A DNA stretch of 43,666 nucleotides from Methylocystaceae bacterium UBA5192 (GTDB lineage: Bacteria; Pseudomonadota; Alphaproteobacteria; Rhizobiales; Beijerinckiaceae). How positions within the stretch are numbered: position 1 is the stretch's first letter; each line of letters begins with the position of its first letter. The notes under the pieces were generated by a model. The model did not search any database. It was not told the origin of the DNA and worked only from the letters and a program-made list of their open reading frames with translations. The stretch spans positions 7,433-51,098 of the forward strand of contig DHWC01000062.1 in the NCBI GenBank assembly GCA_002412985.1, in the 5' to 3' direction. Of the stretch, positions 1-8,036 are shown one piece after another. Position numbers and translations under genes: made by a program.

Positions 1-87
1 ATCATCAAGTTATTATAACAAAAGTATCATAATCGCAAAAAAACTCTTTATTCGAATATTGGTTTAAAAAGTTTCATCTAATGATGA

Positions 88-324
88 TTAATCCTCTTTA
101 TTTTGCTCAACATTTATTAGTGGCGTCTTACCCGTAATTAATTCAAACTGAACAATAATATCTTCGGCTCTAATTAAAGTTACTGATTTACGCTGCTCCA
201 AAAGATCACTCAACATTAACGTCAAGAGAGCACGCTGTGAGGGTAGCATGGATAATAGCTGATTACGATCAATAAGCCGATTAATTTTTCTATCAAGTGC
301 GGTATAGTCAGATTGTGACGACAA
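88..324 (-). CDS. hypothetical protein, 78 aa
   Basis: I do not recognise this family. The start codon is TTG at 324, preceded at about 7 nt by a purine-rich AAAAGGGA that can act as Shine-Dalgarno site. The protein is soluble, has no signal peptide or membrane segment, and looks mostly helical, with Leu-rich heptad-like spacing in residues 14-45. It is flanked by AT-rich intergenic DNA on both sides and shares no operon with a recognisable gene. A small real gene is plausible because the RBS fits and codon content looks normal, but a chance ORF cannot be excluded. Confidence 0.5.
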   Translation of the reverse strand: MSSQSDYTALDRKINRLIDRNQLLSMLPSQRALLTLMLSDLLEQRKSVTLIRAEDIIVQFELITGKTPLINVEQNKED

Positions 325-562
325 AATACTATCCCTTTTGTTTTTTTTGTTCCATTTGTTATCAGGATTACTGGAGCTCAGTCGAGTTCTGAAAAATAGT
401 CTTTTTCTTTCTAGAAAAAAATTATACGGAGATAATTTAATAACTTACTCGGGGATTTTCATAAATATAAATCTATAATTCATATAAAATATTGAGGTCT
501 GCTGATATAATTGCCGACCTCAATACCTATTGCTCAAGAGATGACGACCCTAACGCAAAACA

Positions 563-1063
563 CTACTCGAGTGAAATAATAACGCCCTCAGCGCCGGCCG
601 CAAGTTGTAGTCCCTGGCGCGTACCCTCTAACTTGAGGTATATGCCTTTTGCACTACGCAACCAGAAATGACCACTACCCATATCACCTGCGGCCCAACC
701 CATACGAAGTTCACCATAAGGACCGCTAAAGTCTGCTAGTTTTTTTAGTCCGTATACCTCACCCTTGGCGCTCAATCGCGAAGCGCCAAATCCGCCTACG
801 CCCAAGCCAGCAACCTTGAATTTATATTCCTTACCCTCAAAAGTTAGCGTACCGCCGCCCACAGCTCCAGACCCAATAAAAGCAACCTGAATTTGCTCAA
901 TTGTTACGTGGCCAGACGGCGCTTCCTTTGGCGGCTCTTTGAGTTCTTCTTGCGCATAAGTAATCGTGACAGTCGATAGAAAAATTGCCAATAGGACAAG
1001 ACCTATAGATCTAATGAACAGAACATCTCTAATGAATTTTGAAATAACTCTTTTACTAAACAT
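563..1063 (-). CDS. secreted Gly-rich hypothetical protein, 166 aa
   Basis: Residues 1-37 form a long signal peptide: a basic start, a hydrophobic core at about 18-35 and a probable cut after the Ala of TYA. The mature part (about 60-166) is a Gly-rich beta-type domain with the segments VAFIGSGAVGGG, GLGVGGFGASRL and GLQLAAGAEGV. It resembles uncharacterised exported proteins that I recall from proteobacteria, but I cannot name a Pfam family with certainty. The start is the ATG at 1063 with GGAG about 7 nt upstream. It stands alone, about 240 nt from the neighbouring minus-strand ORF. The terminal Gly-rich repeats superficially recall SYLF lipid-binding domains, but the match is not strong enough to call. 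Confidence 0.75.
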   Translation of the reverse strand: MFSKRVISKFIRDVLFIRSIGLVLLAIFLSTVTITYAQEELKEPPKEAPSGHVTIEQIQVAFIGSGAVGGGTLTFEGKEYKFKVAGLGVGGFGASRLSAKGEVYGLKKLADFSGPYGELRMGWAAGDMGSGHFWLRSAKGIYLKLEGTRQGLQLAAGAEGVIISLE

Positions 1064-1538
1064 TTTATTCTCCGGCGACGATGAATGGTGAAAAATTATA
1101 TACTGACTTCCAATTATAAAATACTATTAAATTGCGCGATCTATTTCTTTTTTCCTCAATGTAGACAATGATTACGACGTCTATTATAAGTGATTCACAA
1201 TTCGTATTTTGTAAATTTCCATAAGATTTGAGTAATGTTTGCACCCCGTCAATTCTCGCTATATTCAGCCATCATCGCCATTGTTCCGTCTCGCAATATC
1301 TTTTAAAGCTTGAGACTTAATCTGTTCTACAGATTAAGCGACGAACAATTAAAGTTAACGGAACAGTAGCCCCGGCTTATGGCTGAGTTTAATAAGAATC
1401 ATGTCGCTATATAAAATTTATAAATTTAAATTATGGATTTTTCTGTATTGATAAAATTGATTAATTTACTAATTAGTAAGCAGCTTTTCTGTTATCGCGC
1501 GCACCTGCATGCATTACTTAAGAACTGGGGCTAAACTG
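1064..1538. other. AT-rich intergenic region with nested inverted repeat
   Basis: There is no credible gene in these 475 bases. The region holds an 8-bp inverted repeat (TGTTCCGT at 1282-1289 with ACGGAACA at 1358-1365) that encloses a perfect 9-bp hairpin (CTTAATCTG at 1316-1324, loop TTCTA, CAGATTAAG at 1330-1338). No U-tract follows the inner stem on either strand, so it is not a standard terminator. The rest is AT-rich, and the promoters of the divergent neighbours probably lie in it. Confidence 0.5.
1282..1365. repeat. nested inverted repeat, possible structured RNA or cruciform
   Basis: The outer arms are TGTTCCGT (1282-1289) and ACGGAACA (1358-1365), perfectly complementary over 8 bp. 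The inner arms are CTTAATCTG (1316-1324) and CAGATTAAG (1330-1338), perfectly complementary over 9 bp with a 5-nt loop. Between the left outer arm and the inner hairpin, a third weaker stem can form around CTTTTAAAG. The layout resembles a small multi-stem RNA, but no promoter or terminator can be assigned with confidence and I recognise no RNA family. Confidence 0.4.
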
Positions 1539-1745
1539 ATGTCCAATAAATCTGATAAATCACCAATCTCCTCAAATGAACGTAGCCAGAGACCCCTATG
1601 GATAGCGGTCTCAGGCTTAGTGATCAGTCTTTTCAGCTACAGCATGAATGACTTGATGATCGGCGACGTCGTGTTTTATCTGGGACTCTTTGTTGCAGTC
1701 ATCGGCATCGCCTATTGGATCTTGCAACCAAAACACGGTCTTTGA
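1539..1745 (+). CDS. small two-helix membrane protein, 68 aa
   Basis: An ATG at 1509 would add 10 residues but has no RBS. The ATG at 1539 has GGGG about 9 nt upstream and is preferred. Residues 1-19 are polar and rich in Ser and Lys. Two hydrophobic segments follow at about 20-35 and 42-62, so the protein is predicted to sit in the inner membrane. The family is unknown. It lies between the secreted 166-residue gene (opposite strand) and the DsbA-like gene (same strand, about 150 nt on), and may be transcribed alone. Confidence 0.6.
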   Translation: MSNKSDKSPISSNERSQRPLWIAVSGLVISLFSYSMNDLMIGDVVFYLGLFVAVIGIAYWILQPKHGL

Positions 1746-1891
1746 ATTATTATCATTTAAATACAATTATTTAGAAATTAAGCTGGACTAGGTTCTTAGC
1801 TGGCGTTATGCGTCCCAAGCTTGAAAACTATTGCCGTCTTATTAGAAGACCTTATGGTCTTACCTATGAGACCCCAATTTATGGATGATTT

Positions 1892-2548
1892 ATGCGCTCT
1901 TCACTTCGTAACATTTCTCGTCGTAATTTACTTTTAATCACGTGTAGCACTCTGTGCTTTGCAGGCTCTACCGCCCTAGCTGATAAAAATTCTAGCGGTA
2001 AGATACCAATCGATGAATTAATGGCTGCAAACGCCTTGCCCGATATAATTGAAGGCAATGCCAGCGCGCCCATTACAATTGTTGAGTATGCATCCATGAC
2101 CTGCAGTCATTGCGCAGCATTTCATCATGATGTTCTACCAGAGCTGAAAAAGAACTTTATTGAGACAGGAAAAATAAAATTTATTCTTCGCGAATTTCCT
2201 CTTGATCCATTGGCTACAGCTGCCTTCATGCTCGCACGAGAATTAGGCGATAAACGCAATGCAGTTGTTGACTTGTTATTTCTCCAGCAAAAAAATTGGG
2301 CTTTTACTGAAAAACCACTTGATGGCCTGGCCAATGTTTTGAAACAAACGGGCATGGGCCAGGAAAGGTTTGAAGCTATATTAAAAGATCAAATATTGTT
2401 TGATAAAATTAATAAAATCCGCGATCGGGCCTCTGAAAAATTTGGTGTAAATTCAACGCCCACATTCTTTATTAATGGCGATAAATATACTGGCGAAATA
2501 AATTACGCAGATTTCGAAAAAATCATCGCAGCAAAATCATCGAAATAG
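1892..2548 (+). CDS. DsbA-family thiol:disulfide oxidoreductase (exported)
   Basis: This is a periplasmic thioredoxin-fold protein predicted to form or shuffle disulfides. Residues 1-30 are a signal peptide with twin arginines (SRRNLL at about 9-14) and an ALA cut site, so Tat export is possible. The active site is CSHC at 71-74, and the cis-proline of the thioredoxin fold is Pro190 in NSTPTFF. The helical insertion between them is typical of DsbA/BdbD (DSBA domain, PF01323 or the thioredoxin_4 type). The length of 218 residues is normal. No DsbB partner lies nearby. In many Rhizobiales a similar protein is encoded beside smc and mutY, but here it lies far from smc. The gene converges on recR, with a shared hairpin between them. 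Confidence 0.9.
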   Translation: MRSSLRNISRRNLLLITCSTLCFAGSTALADKNSSGKIPIDELMAANALPDIIEGNASAPITIVEYASMTCSHCAAFHHDVLPELKKNFIETGKIKFILREFPLDPLATAAFMLARELGDKRNAVVDLLFLQQKNWAFTEKPLDGLANVLKQTGMGQERFEAILKDQILFDKINKIRDRASEKFGVNSTPTFFINGDKYTGEINYADFEKIIAAKSSK

Positions 2549-2570
2549 ATTTCTATTTCGCATCGATTTT
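2533..2570. terminator. bidirectional terminator-like hairpin between dsbA-like gene and recR
   Basis: CGAAATAGA and TCTATTTCG form a 7-9 bp stem. An outer AAAATC/GATTTT pairing, separated by a small internal loop, gives A-rich and T-rich flanks on both strands. The stem includes the stop codon of the DsbA-like gene (TAG at 2546-2548). It is placed between convergent genes, so it can serve both, although the U-tract is short. Confidence 0.5.
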
Positions 2571-2629
2571 GAACTGCTCATCAACATCCCGAAATCTGAG
2601 GCCAAATAAATAAACGTATCATGATCTAG

Positions 2630-3235
2630 CTAAAAACTACTACGACGTTCTAGGGCGGCAGCAAGAGTTCCTTCATCGAGGTAGTCTAGCTCGCCCCCTA
2701 CTGGAACGCCATGCGCTAGACGAGTTATCTTCACGCCATGGGGTGTTAAAAGATCAGCAATATAATGAGCCGTTGTCTGACCATCGACAGTTGCGTTAAC
2801 CGCAAGCACAACCTCAGTAATTTTATGTCCCCTGACACGCTCAATTAAACTTGATATCGCTAAATCGCTTGGTCCTATTCCATCTAGAGGAGACAATACC
2901 CCTCCCAGAACGTGATAACGCGCATTTAAAAGACCTGCTCGCTCCAAAGCCCACAGATCCGCCACTGTTTCTACAACTACTAAAATTGTTGGATCTCTTC
3001 GATCATCACAACAAATAATACAGGGATCTTTGGTATCAATATTACCGCAACAAGAACATATGACGATACGCTCGCGAGCAACTTGCATAGCATCAGCAAG
3101 CGGCGATAATAACTCGTCGCGTTTACGTATCAGCTGCAACACAGCTCGACGCGCTGAGCGAGGCCCCAGCCCGGGTAATCGCGCTAATAATTGAACTAAG
3201 CGTTCAATCTCTGGCCCTGCAACACGCTCAACCAT
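2630..3235 (-). CDS. recR: recombination mediator protein RecR
   Basis: RecR works with RecF and RecO to load RecA on SSB-coated single-stranded DNA at gaps. The N-terminal helix-hairpin-helix contains LARLPGLGPRSARR (about 17-30). The zinc finger lies at about 60-76 (CSCCGN and DPCIICCD), followed by a Toprim domain starting at ILVVVET (about 84) with the usual acidic residues. The length of 201 residues is normal. It starts 3 nt after the ybaB stop, so dnaX-ybaB-recR is one operon, a widely conserved arrangement. Confidence 0.97.
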   Translation of the reverse strand: MVERVAGPEIERLVQLLARLPGLGPRSARRAVLQLIRKRDELLSPLADAMQVARERIVICSCCGNIDTKDPCIICCDDRRDPTILVVVETVADLWALERAGLLNARYHVLGGVLSPLDGIGPSDLAISSLIERVRGHKITEVVLAVNATVDGQTTAHYIADLLTPHGVKITRLAHGVPVGGELDYLDEGTLAAALERRSSF

Positions 3236-3238
3236 GCG

Positions 3239-3562
3239 TTAGAACGGCAACTTAAAACCAGCTGGCAGCTGCAACCCTCCTGTAAGCATCTTTAGCTTTT
3301 CTCCCATAGCTTCGTCAGCCTTAGCGCGTGCTTGCAAATGAGCTGCAACAATCAAGTCCTGCAAGATTTCTTTTTCTTCTAATTTGAGCAAACTCGGATC
3401 TATACTTATTGATCTCAACGCGCCCTTGGCACTCATGGTCATTTTCACTAGTCCACCGCCTGCCTCGCCTTCAATCTCAATATGATCCAACTCGCTCTGC
3501 GCCTCAGACATTTTGGCCTGCATCTGTTGCGCCTGTTTCATTAAGCCCATAAAATCCATCAT
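3239..3562 (-). CDS. ybaB: YbaB/EbfC family nucleoid-associated protein
   Basis: This is a small DNA-binding protein (107 aa) of the YbaB/EbfC family, which forms homodimers and binds DNA as a nucleoid-associated factor. The N-terminal helix is rich in Met and Gln (MGLMKQAQQMQAKM), followed by the family core from about residue 30: GEAGGGLVKMTMSAKG and the PSLL segment. It lies between dnaX (12-nt gap) and recR (3-nt gap). This placement is conserved across bacteria and supports the call. Confidence 0.95.
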   Translation of the reverse strand: MMDFMGLMKQAQQMQAKMSEAQSELDHIEIEGEAGGGLVKMTMSAKGALRSISIDPSLLKLEEKEILQDLIVAAHLQARAKADEAMGEKLKMLTGGLQLPAGFKLPF

Positions 3563-3574
3563 TTTAGAACTCCG

Positions 3575-5479
3575 CTAATCATTGTCTTCTGCGGCGAAAT
3601 CATCATAAAGAATTTCTGAAATTTCAGCTGAGCTACTTGGGTCTTCTCCTCCGCGAACGGAGATAATTTGCGCCCCGGGAAACTCTATCATGACCGCCGC
3701 CACCAAAGGATCAGACTCTAAATCTGTGCGTTTTTCACGCTCCTTAAGCATCCGCTGCTCTTTTACAGTCGATTTACCGCCACTGGCTACCACAGAAATT
3801 ACCCAGCGCTCATTAGTCCAGGCCTGTATTTTCTGTATTAAGTTAGAGGCAAGATCTCGAGCGCCTCCAGGAGCTAATTCAAACTCTATTCGACCATGCT
3901 CAAAATGAACAAGCCTTACGTCATTTTCAAGCGCAATCTTAAGACGCATATCTCGCTTAGTTTCTGCTAACGCAATTAACTCTTGAAAATTTTCTATTAC
4001 TGATATCGCCTCTACCTGCTTACTATCAACCGGCAACAATTTTTGACTTACTTGGACTGTTGGCGAAGTAGCGACAAAGCTGCGCATAGGATTACTGCTT
4101 ATCAAATTTGGCCCGCGTTCTGCTTTAACGCTAACAGGTGTCGAAGCGTTAGTTGAAGCAGGAGTCTTGCGATCCAGACTTTCTTTTAGAGCTCCTCGCG
4201 ATCCATTTAAGCCCTCCCCCAAATCAAGAAGTTTGAGCGCATCGCTGGGCGTGGGCATTTTTGCTGCATAGGCCAGACGGACCAAGACCATATCTGCAGA
4301 TTGAAGTGGCCGCGGCGAACTGCGTAACTCTTCAAGGCCCTTCATTAGGATTTGCCAAGCGCGAGTTAGGACAGGAATAGTCAGCCTTTCGCTAGCAACC
4401 CTTCCCCGCCGTCTCTCTTCAGGGGTTAAAGCATCTGAATCTGTTACCTCTGGAGAGAGTTTAAATTTTGTTGCCAAATGGACGAATTCAGCCATTTCAA
4501 TCAACAGTTGAGCAGGATCAACACCGCCATTATATTGTTCTTGCATTAATGAAATAGCTTGCGCAATCTCACCAGCCATAACGGCTTCAAAGAGATCGAT
4601 CACACGGACCTTGTCAGCAACTCCGAGCATGAGGCGCAAATCATCAGCTTTAATAAGCGCTTCTGATCCTTGAATTGATCCATAAGCAATCGCTTGATCA
4701 AGCAAAGAGAGCGCGTCACGAACCGAGCCTTCTGCTGCGCGCGCGATCATCATCAGCGCTTCTGCATCAATAGAGACCTCTTCTGCCTGACAAATCTTGT
4801 GTAAATGCTCCGCCATGAGCCCAGCGTCGATACGCCGTAAGTCAAATCTTTGGCAGCGGGAACGGACTGTAACCGGAACCTTATCAATTTCTGTTGTAGC
4901 AAAAATAAATTTTACATGCTCAGGAGGCTCCTCCAGAGTCTTCAAAAGACCATTGAAAGCAGCTTTCGAGAGCATATGCACTTCATCTATAATATAAACC
5001 TTAGTGCGCGCCATTACAGGTCGATAACGAGCGTTCTCTATGATCTCACGCACGTCATCAATACCGGTATGCGATGCTGCGTCCATTTCCAAAACATCAA
5101 CATGTCGCGAGTCAATGATCGCCTGACAATGCACCCCCAAGCTCGGCATATGAATGGTCGGCTGGTCGATGGCTAACTGATCTTCACTTGCAAGCAATTC
5201 ATAATTAAATGCTCGAGCAAGGATACGCGCTGTCGTTGTCTTACCTACTCCCCGCACGCCTGTTAATAGATAGGCTTGATGGATTCGACCCAGCTCAAAA
5301 GCATTTTCAAGCGTGCGAACCAATGATTGTTGACCGATAAGATCGATAAATGTCGTCGGACGATACTTGCGCGCCAACACGCGATAGGGGGGGAGACTTG
5401 CCTCGCCTGCTTGGCGATGAACCGACTTATCGGCGGCTCGCGGCAGCGTAAGCTTCGACGCATTATGCTCGTGATCCAA
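3575..5479 (-). CDS. dnaX: DNA polymerase III subunit gamma/tau
   Basis: DnaX is the clamp-loader ATPase that opens the beta clamp and organises the replisome. The AAA+ module has Walker A GVRGVGKTT (74-82), Walker B/DExx YIIDEVHML (162-170), sensor 1 FATTEIDKVP and the SRC motif RSRCQRFD. The zinc module between Walker A and B normally carries four cysteines, but here only Cys118 (GVHCQAI) remains. I recall similarly degenerate modules in other alphaproteobacteria. The region from about residue 430 is the low-complexity linker and tau C-terminal domain. At 634 residues it is near the usual alphaproteobacterial length. I did not identify a convincing frameshift site for a gamma product. It is first in the operon with ybaB and recR. 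Confidence 0.97.
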   Translation of the reverse strand: MDHEHNASKLTLPRAADKSVHRQAGEASLPPYRVLARKYRPTTFIDLIGQQSLVRTLENAFELGRIHQAYLLTGVRGVGKTTTARILARAFNYELLASEDQLAIDQPTIHMPSLGVHCQAIIDSRHVDVLEMDAASHTGIDDVREIIENARYRPVMARTKVYIIDEVHMLSKAAFNGLLKTLEEPPEHVKFIFATTEIDKVPVTVRSRCQRFDLRRIDAGLMAEHLHKICQAEEVSIDAEALMMIARAAEGSVRDALSLLDQAIAYGSIQGSEALIKADDLRLMLGVADKVRVIDLFEAVMAGEIAQAISLMQEQYNGGVDPAQLLIEMAEFVHLATKFKLSPEVTDSDALTPEERRRGRVASERLTIPVLTRAWQILMKGLEELRSSPRPLQSADMVLVRLAYAAKMPTPSDALKLLDLGEGLNGSRGALKESLDRKTPASTNASTPVSVKAERGPNLISSNPMRSFVATSPTVQVSQKLLPVDSKQVEAISVIENFQELIALAETKRDMRLKIALENDVRLVHFEHGRIEFELAPGGARDLASNLIQKIQAWTNERWVISVVASGGKSTVKEQRMLKEREKRTDLESDPLVAAVMIEFPGAQIISVRGGEDPSSSAEISEILYDDFAAEDND

Positions 5480-5545
5480 GCTGATACTCTCTGCCTGATC
5501 CGCGCAGCAGGCGAAGGCGGCGCCTCAAGCCATTAGCCGAAAGAA

Positions 5546-5645
5546 GGTGGGAGGCTGAACGAAGACCCGCCCAAACTCGTTAGGGCTGCTTCCTTCCGGA
5601 CCTGACCCGGTTGGCGAGTGAAGCGTCCACCGCCAACCTCCCGAC
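5546..5645 (-). ncRNA. ffs: signal recognition particle RNA, small bacterial type (4.5S)
   Basis: The minus strand carries the almost invariant SRP RNA core: GGTCAGGTCCGGAAGGAAGC followed by AGCC, i.e. the GGAA tetraloop with both internal loops of domain IV that bind Ffh. The flanks pair to close the long hairpin, with GGGAGGTTG at the 5' side and CAGCCTCCC at the 3' side (one G-U pair). The length of about 100 nt fits the small form. It lies just upstream of dnaX in the same direction, a common alphaproteobacterial position. The exact ends are estimated from the pairing. Confidence 0.95.
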
Positions 5646-5907
5646 TTCTATCTGGCAGAGGCGCGCTCCTTGCGCAAGAGCCCTTAAGCTCCGTCAGTAA
5701 TTCATTTAAAGCCTATGAAGAGACGCCTAGCCTCAAATAGCAGGACAATTGCTGCCCATTTTTCGGGTTCTTAAATGTATGACGACAAATTAGTCAGCCT
5801 CCAAGGTTTCCAACCTAGAGCCATTCGTTCACCTTGCTGGAAAGAAGCGGATGCGCAGGCGCATAACAGCTGCTAAACACCTCAAAACTTTTACTGAGGA
5901 TGAATCT

Positions 5908-7032
5908 GTGACTGAGGCGAGATCGCCGGCTAGCCGCAAGCTAAACACACTTCTTGATCATTTCGAGAAGGCTGGTTACGGGCGACGGGAACCCAAATTG
6001 CTTCAACCTGCAAGCGTCTTTCTAGATCGCTCGGGAGAGAACTTTAGAGGCAGACTTTATTTAACCAACGACCCTTCAGGAGCGGAGCTTTGTCTACGCC
6101 CAGAGTATACAATCCCGATTTGTCTTGAATACCTTGCACAACTCGCTCCCAAGACGGCTGCATATTCATATGGCGGCTCGATATTCCGAGCTCCTGAAAA
6201 CTCGTCTTCAAAAGAGGGAGAGTTCATTCAAGCAGGCATTGAAAGCTTTGGGCGCTTAGATCGCGAGGCCGCTGACGCTGAAATCTTAGCTGTCGCGCTT
6301 GAATCTGCGAAAGCGACTGGCGCAAAAAATCTAAAAGTACGAATTGGAGATGCGAGTTTAGTTGCAGCTTTTCTTGATGAACTAAATCTACCTAGCGTAT
6401 GGCGCAGGCGCGTTGTCACTGGTCGCGCCCGCGGCCTAAGTCTTAAATCTATTTTTGAACCAATTTCTGTTATTGGCGCCAATGTTGAGCAAGCAGGCGT
6501 TCGCGCCGCGCTCTCTCGCGTAGACCCGGCTGATGCCCGACGCCTCGTCGAAGATCTTCTCTCCATCGCGAGTATTACAGCCATTGGCGGCCGAAGCGCC
6601 GCAGAAATTGCTGAACGTTTCCTGGATCAAGCCACGCTTACATCTGGAGAAGGAGTTCCAAGCGAAAAGCGCGCTCTTTTAGAAGCATTTTTTGCTATTG
6701 AAGATACACCAGACAAGGCTTCAAACGCTCTGCGACGCCTTGCTGCGGAAGCTAACCTTAATTTATCTAAAACTCTCGATAGTTTCGATACACGCACCGG
6801 CTTCATCGCTGCTCACGAAATAATTATTGAGGAAATGATCTTCTCAGCGAGCTTTGCCCGTCAACTCGATTACTACACAGGGTTTGTCTTTGAAGCTCGT
6901 GAGCCAGATATCAAAGAACCTATTATCGGCGGCGGTCGGTACGATCGTCTATTAGAAACGCTTGGCGCAACGCAGGATATACCCGCTGTTGGCGCTGCAA
7001 TTTGGGTTGATCGTCTTGGGGGCGCGATATGA
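5908..7032 (+). CDS. hisZ: ATP phosphoribosyltransferase regulatory subunit HisZ
   Basis: HisZ is a catalytically dead paralogue of histidyl-tRNA synthetase that binds and activates short-form HisG at the first step of histidine synthesis. The class II synthetase fold shows in YLTNDPSGAELCLRPEYTIPI (motif 2-like), SYGGSIFRAPE and the C-terminal YYTGFVFEAREP and GGGRYDRLLE. I chose the GTG at 5908, which has AGGA 7 nt upstream and sits just before the conserved start of homology (LLDHFEKAGY). The ATG at 5851 would add 19 basic residues not expected in the family. hisG follows with a 4-nt overlap. hisS, often adjacent, is not here. Confidence 0.93.
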   Translation: MTEARSPASRKLNTLLDHFEKAGYGRREPKLLQPASVFLDRSGENFRGRLYLTNDPSGAELCLRPEYTIPICLEYLAQLAPKTAAYSYGGSIFRAPENSSSKEGEFIQAGIESFGRLDREAADAEILAVALESAKATGAKNLKVRIGDASLVAAFLDELNLPSVWRRRVVTGRARGLSLKSIFEPISVIGANVEQAGVRAALSRVDPADARRLVEDLLSIASITAIGGRSAAEIAERFLDQATLTSGEGVPSEKRALLEAFFAIEDTPDKASNALRRLAAEANLNLSKTLDSFDTRTGFIAAHEIIIEEMIFSASFARQLDYYTGFVFEAREPDIKEPIIGGGRYDRLLETLGATQDIPAVGAAIWVDRLGGAI

Positions 7033-8000
7033 ATCACGCGCAAAAATTAATAATCGCCTCACCTTCAAAGGGTCGCTTACAGGAGAACGCTGCAGCATTC
7101 TTTGCCCGCGCGGGTCTAGAACTAACACAGGGACGCGGGGCCCGTGACTATCGAGGCTCAATCAGCGGCTTAGACAATGTTGAGGTTGCCTATCTTTCGG
7201 CGTCTGAAATAACCTCTCGGCTTGCTCGAGGAGAAGCGCATCTCGGAGTGACTGGCGAGGACTTAATTAGAGAAGAAATTCTTCAACCGGAGAGCAAAGT
7301 AGAACTCCTTGCGCCACTTGGATTTGGGTCAGCAAATGTTGTAGTTGCCGTTCCTCAAGCGTGGATTGATGTTCGCAGTATGGCCGACATATCCGATGTC
7401 GCCAGCCACTTTCGCGCGCGTCACGGCCGAGGCTTACGGGTAGCAACCAAATACGTAAACACAACACGCCGTTTTTTTTCTCAACACAACATTGGCGACT
7501 ATCGTATTGTTGAAAGCTCTGGAGCAACCGAAGGCGCTCCAGCAGCTGGCTCAGCAGATCTTATCGTCGATATCACCACAACCGGCGCGACACTTGCCGC
7601 CAATGCGCTCAAGGTATTGGAAGATGGAATTATCTTACGCTCACAGGCCAATCTTGTCGCCTCGTTGACAGCTTGCTGGAGCGATACAGCGCTTGAGTCT
7701 GCTCGCATCATTCTTTCTCGCATCGCCGCAGAAGAGGTTGCAAGAAAGACAAGAGAAGTCCGCATAACATTCATGGAATTAACCGACAGTCTTATCAAAG
7801 ATTGTGAGCGCCTCTACGAAGCTAAGTTACTCAGCAAATCATCCAATGAAAGTGCGTTTTCTTGTCCCGCAAAAAATGTCGGCTCCTTCGCAGACTGGCT
7901 CGTCGCACAAGGCGCAACAAGAGTAACGAGCTCAAAACTAGATTATATTTTTTCAGCTGAAAATTTATTATGGTCACGTTTGCGCATGCGGCTACGATGA
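7029..8000 (+). CDS. hisG: ATP phosphoribosyltransferase, short-form HisG
   Basis: HisG condenses ATP and PRPP to phosphoribosyl-ATP, the committed step of histidine synthesis. The N-terminal IASPSKGRLQENA and the PRPP-binding stretch around GSADLIVDITTTGATLAANAL (about 178-198) are diagnostic. At 323 residues it is longer than the usual ~210-230 aa short form because of a C-terminal extension, as I recall for Rhizobiales HisG. It lacks a clear ACT-type regulatory domain and so depends on HisZ. Its ATG overlaps the hisZ stop by 4 nt (ATGA), so the two are translationally coupled. Confidence 0.95.
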   Translation: MNHAQKLIIASPSKGRLQENAAAFFARAGLELTQGRGARDYRGSISGLDNVEVAYLSASEITSRLARGEAHLGVTGEDLIREEILQPESKVELLAPLGFGSANVVVAVPQAWIDVRSMADISDVASHFRARHGRGLRVATKYVNTTRRFFSQHNIGDYRIVESSGATEGAPAAGSADLIVDITTTGATLAANALKVLEDGIILRSQANLVASLTACWSDTALESARIILSRIAAEEVARKTREVRITFMELTDSLIKDCERLYEAKLLSKSSNESAFSCPAKNVGSFADWLVAQGATRVTSSKLDYIFSAENLLWSRLRMRLR

Positions 8001-8036
8001 GTGACTTGATAAATTATATAATCAAGATCATTCGTC

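Noticed and set aside
1847..1860. AGACC-TTAT-GGTCT palindrome upstream of the DsbA-like gene
   Set aside because: It is short and isolated, with no U-tract and no recognised operator; it could easily occur by chance.
8001..8036. CTTGAT / ATCAAG hairpin between hisG and the GNAT gene as a terminator
   Set aside because: The stem is only 6 bp and AT-rich, with no U-tract on either strand.
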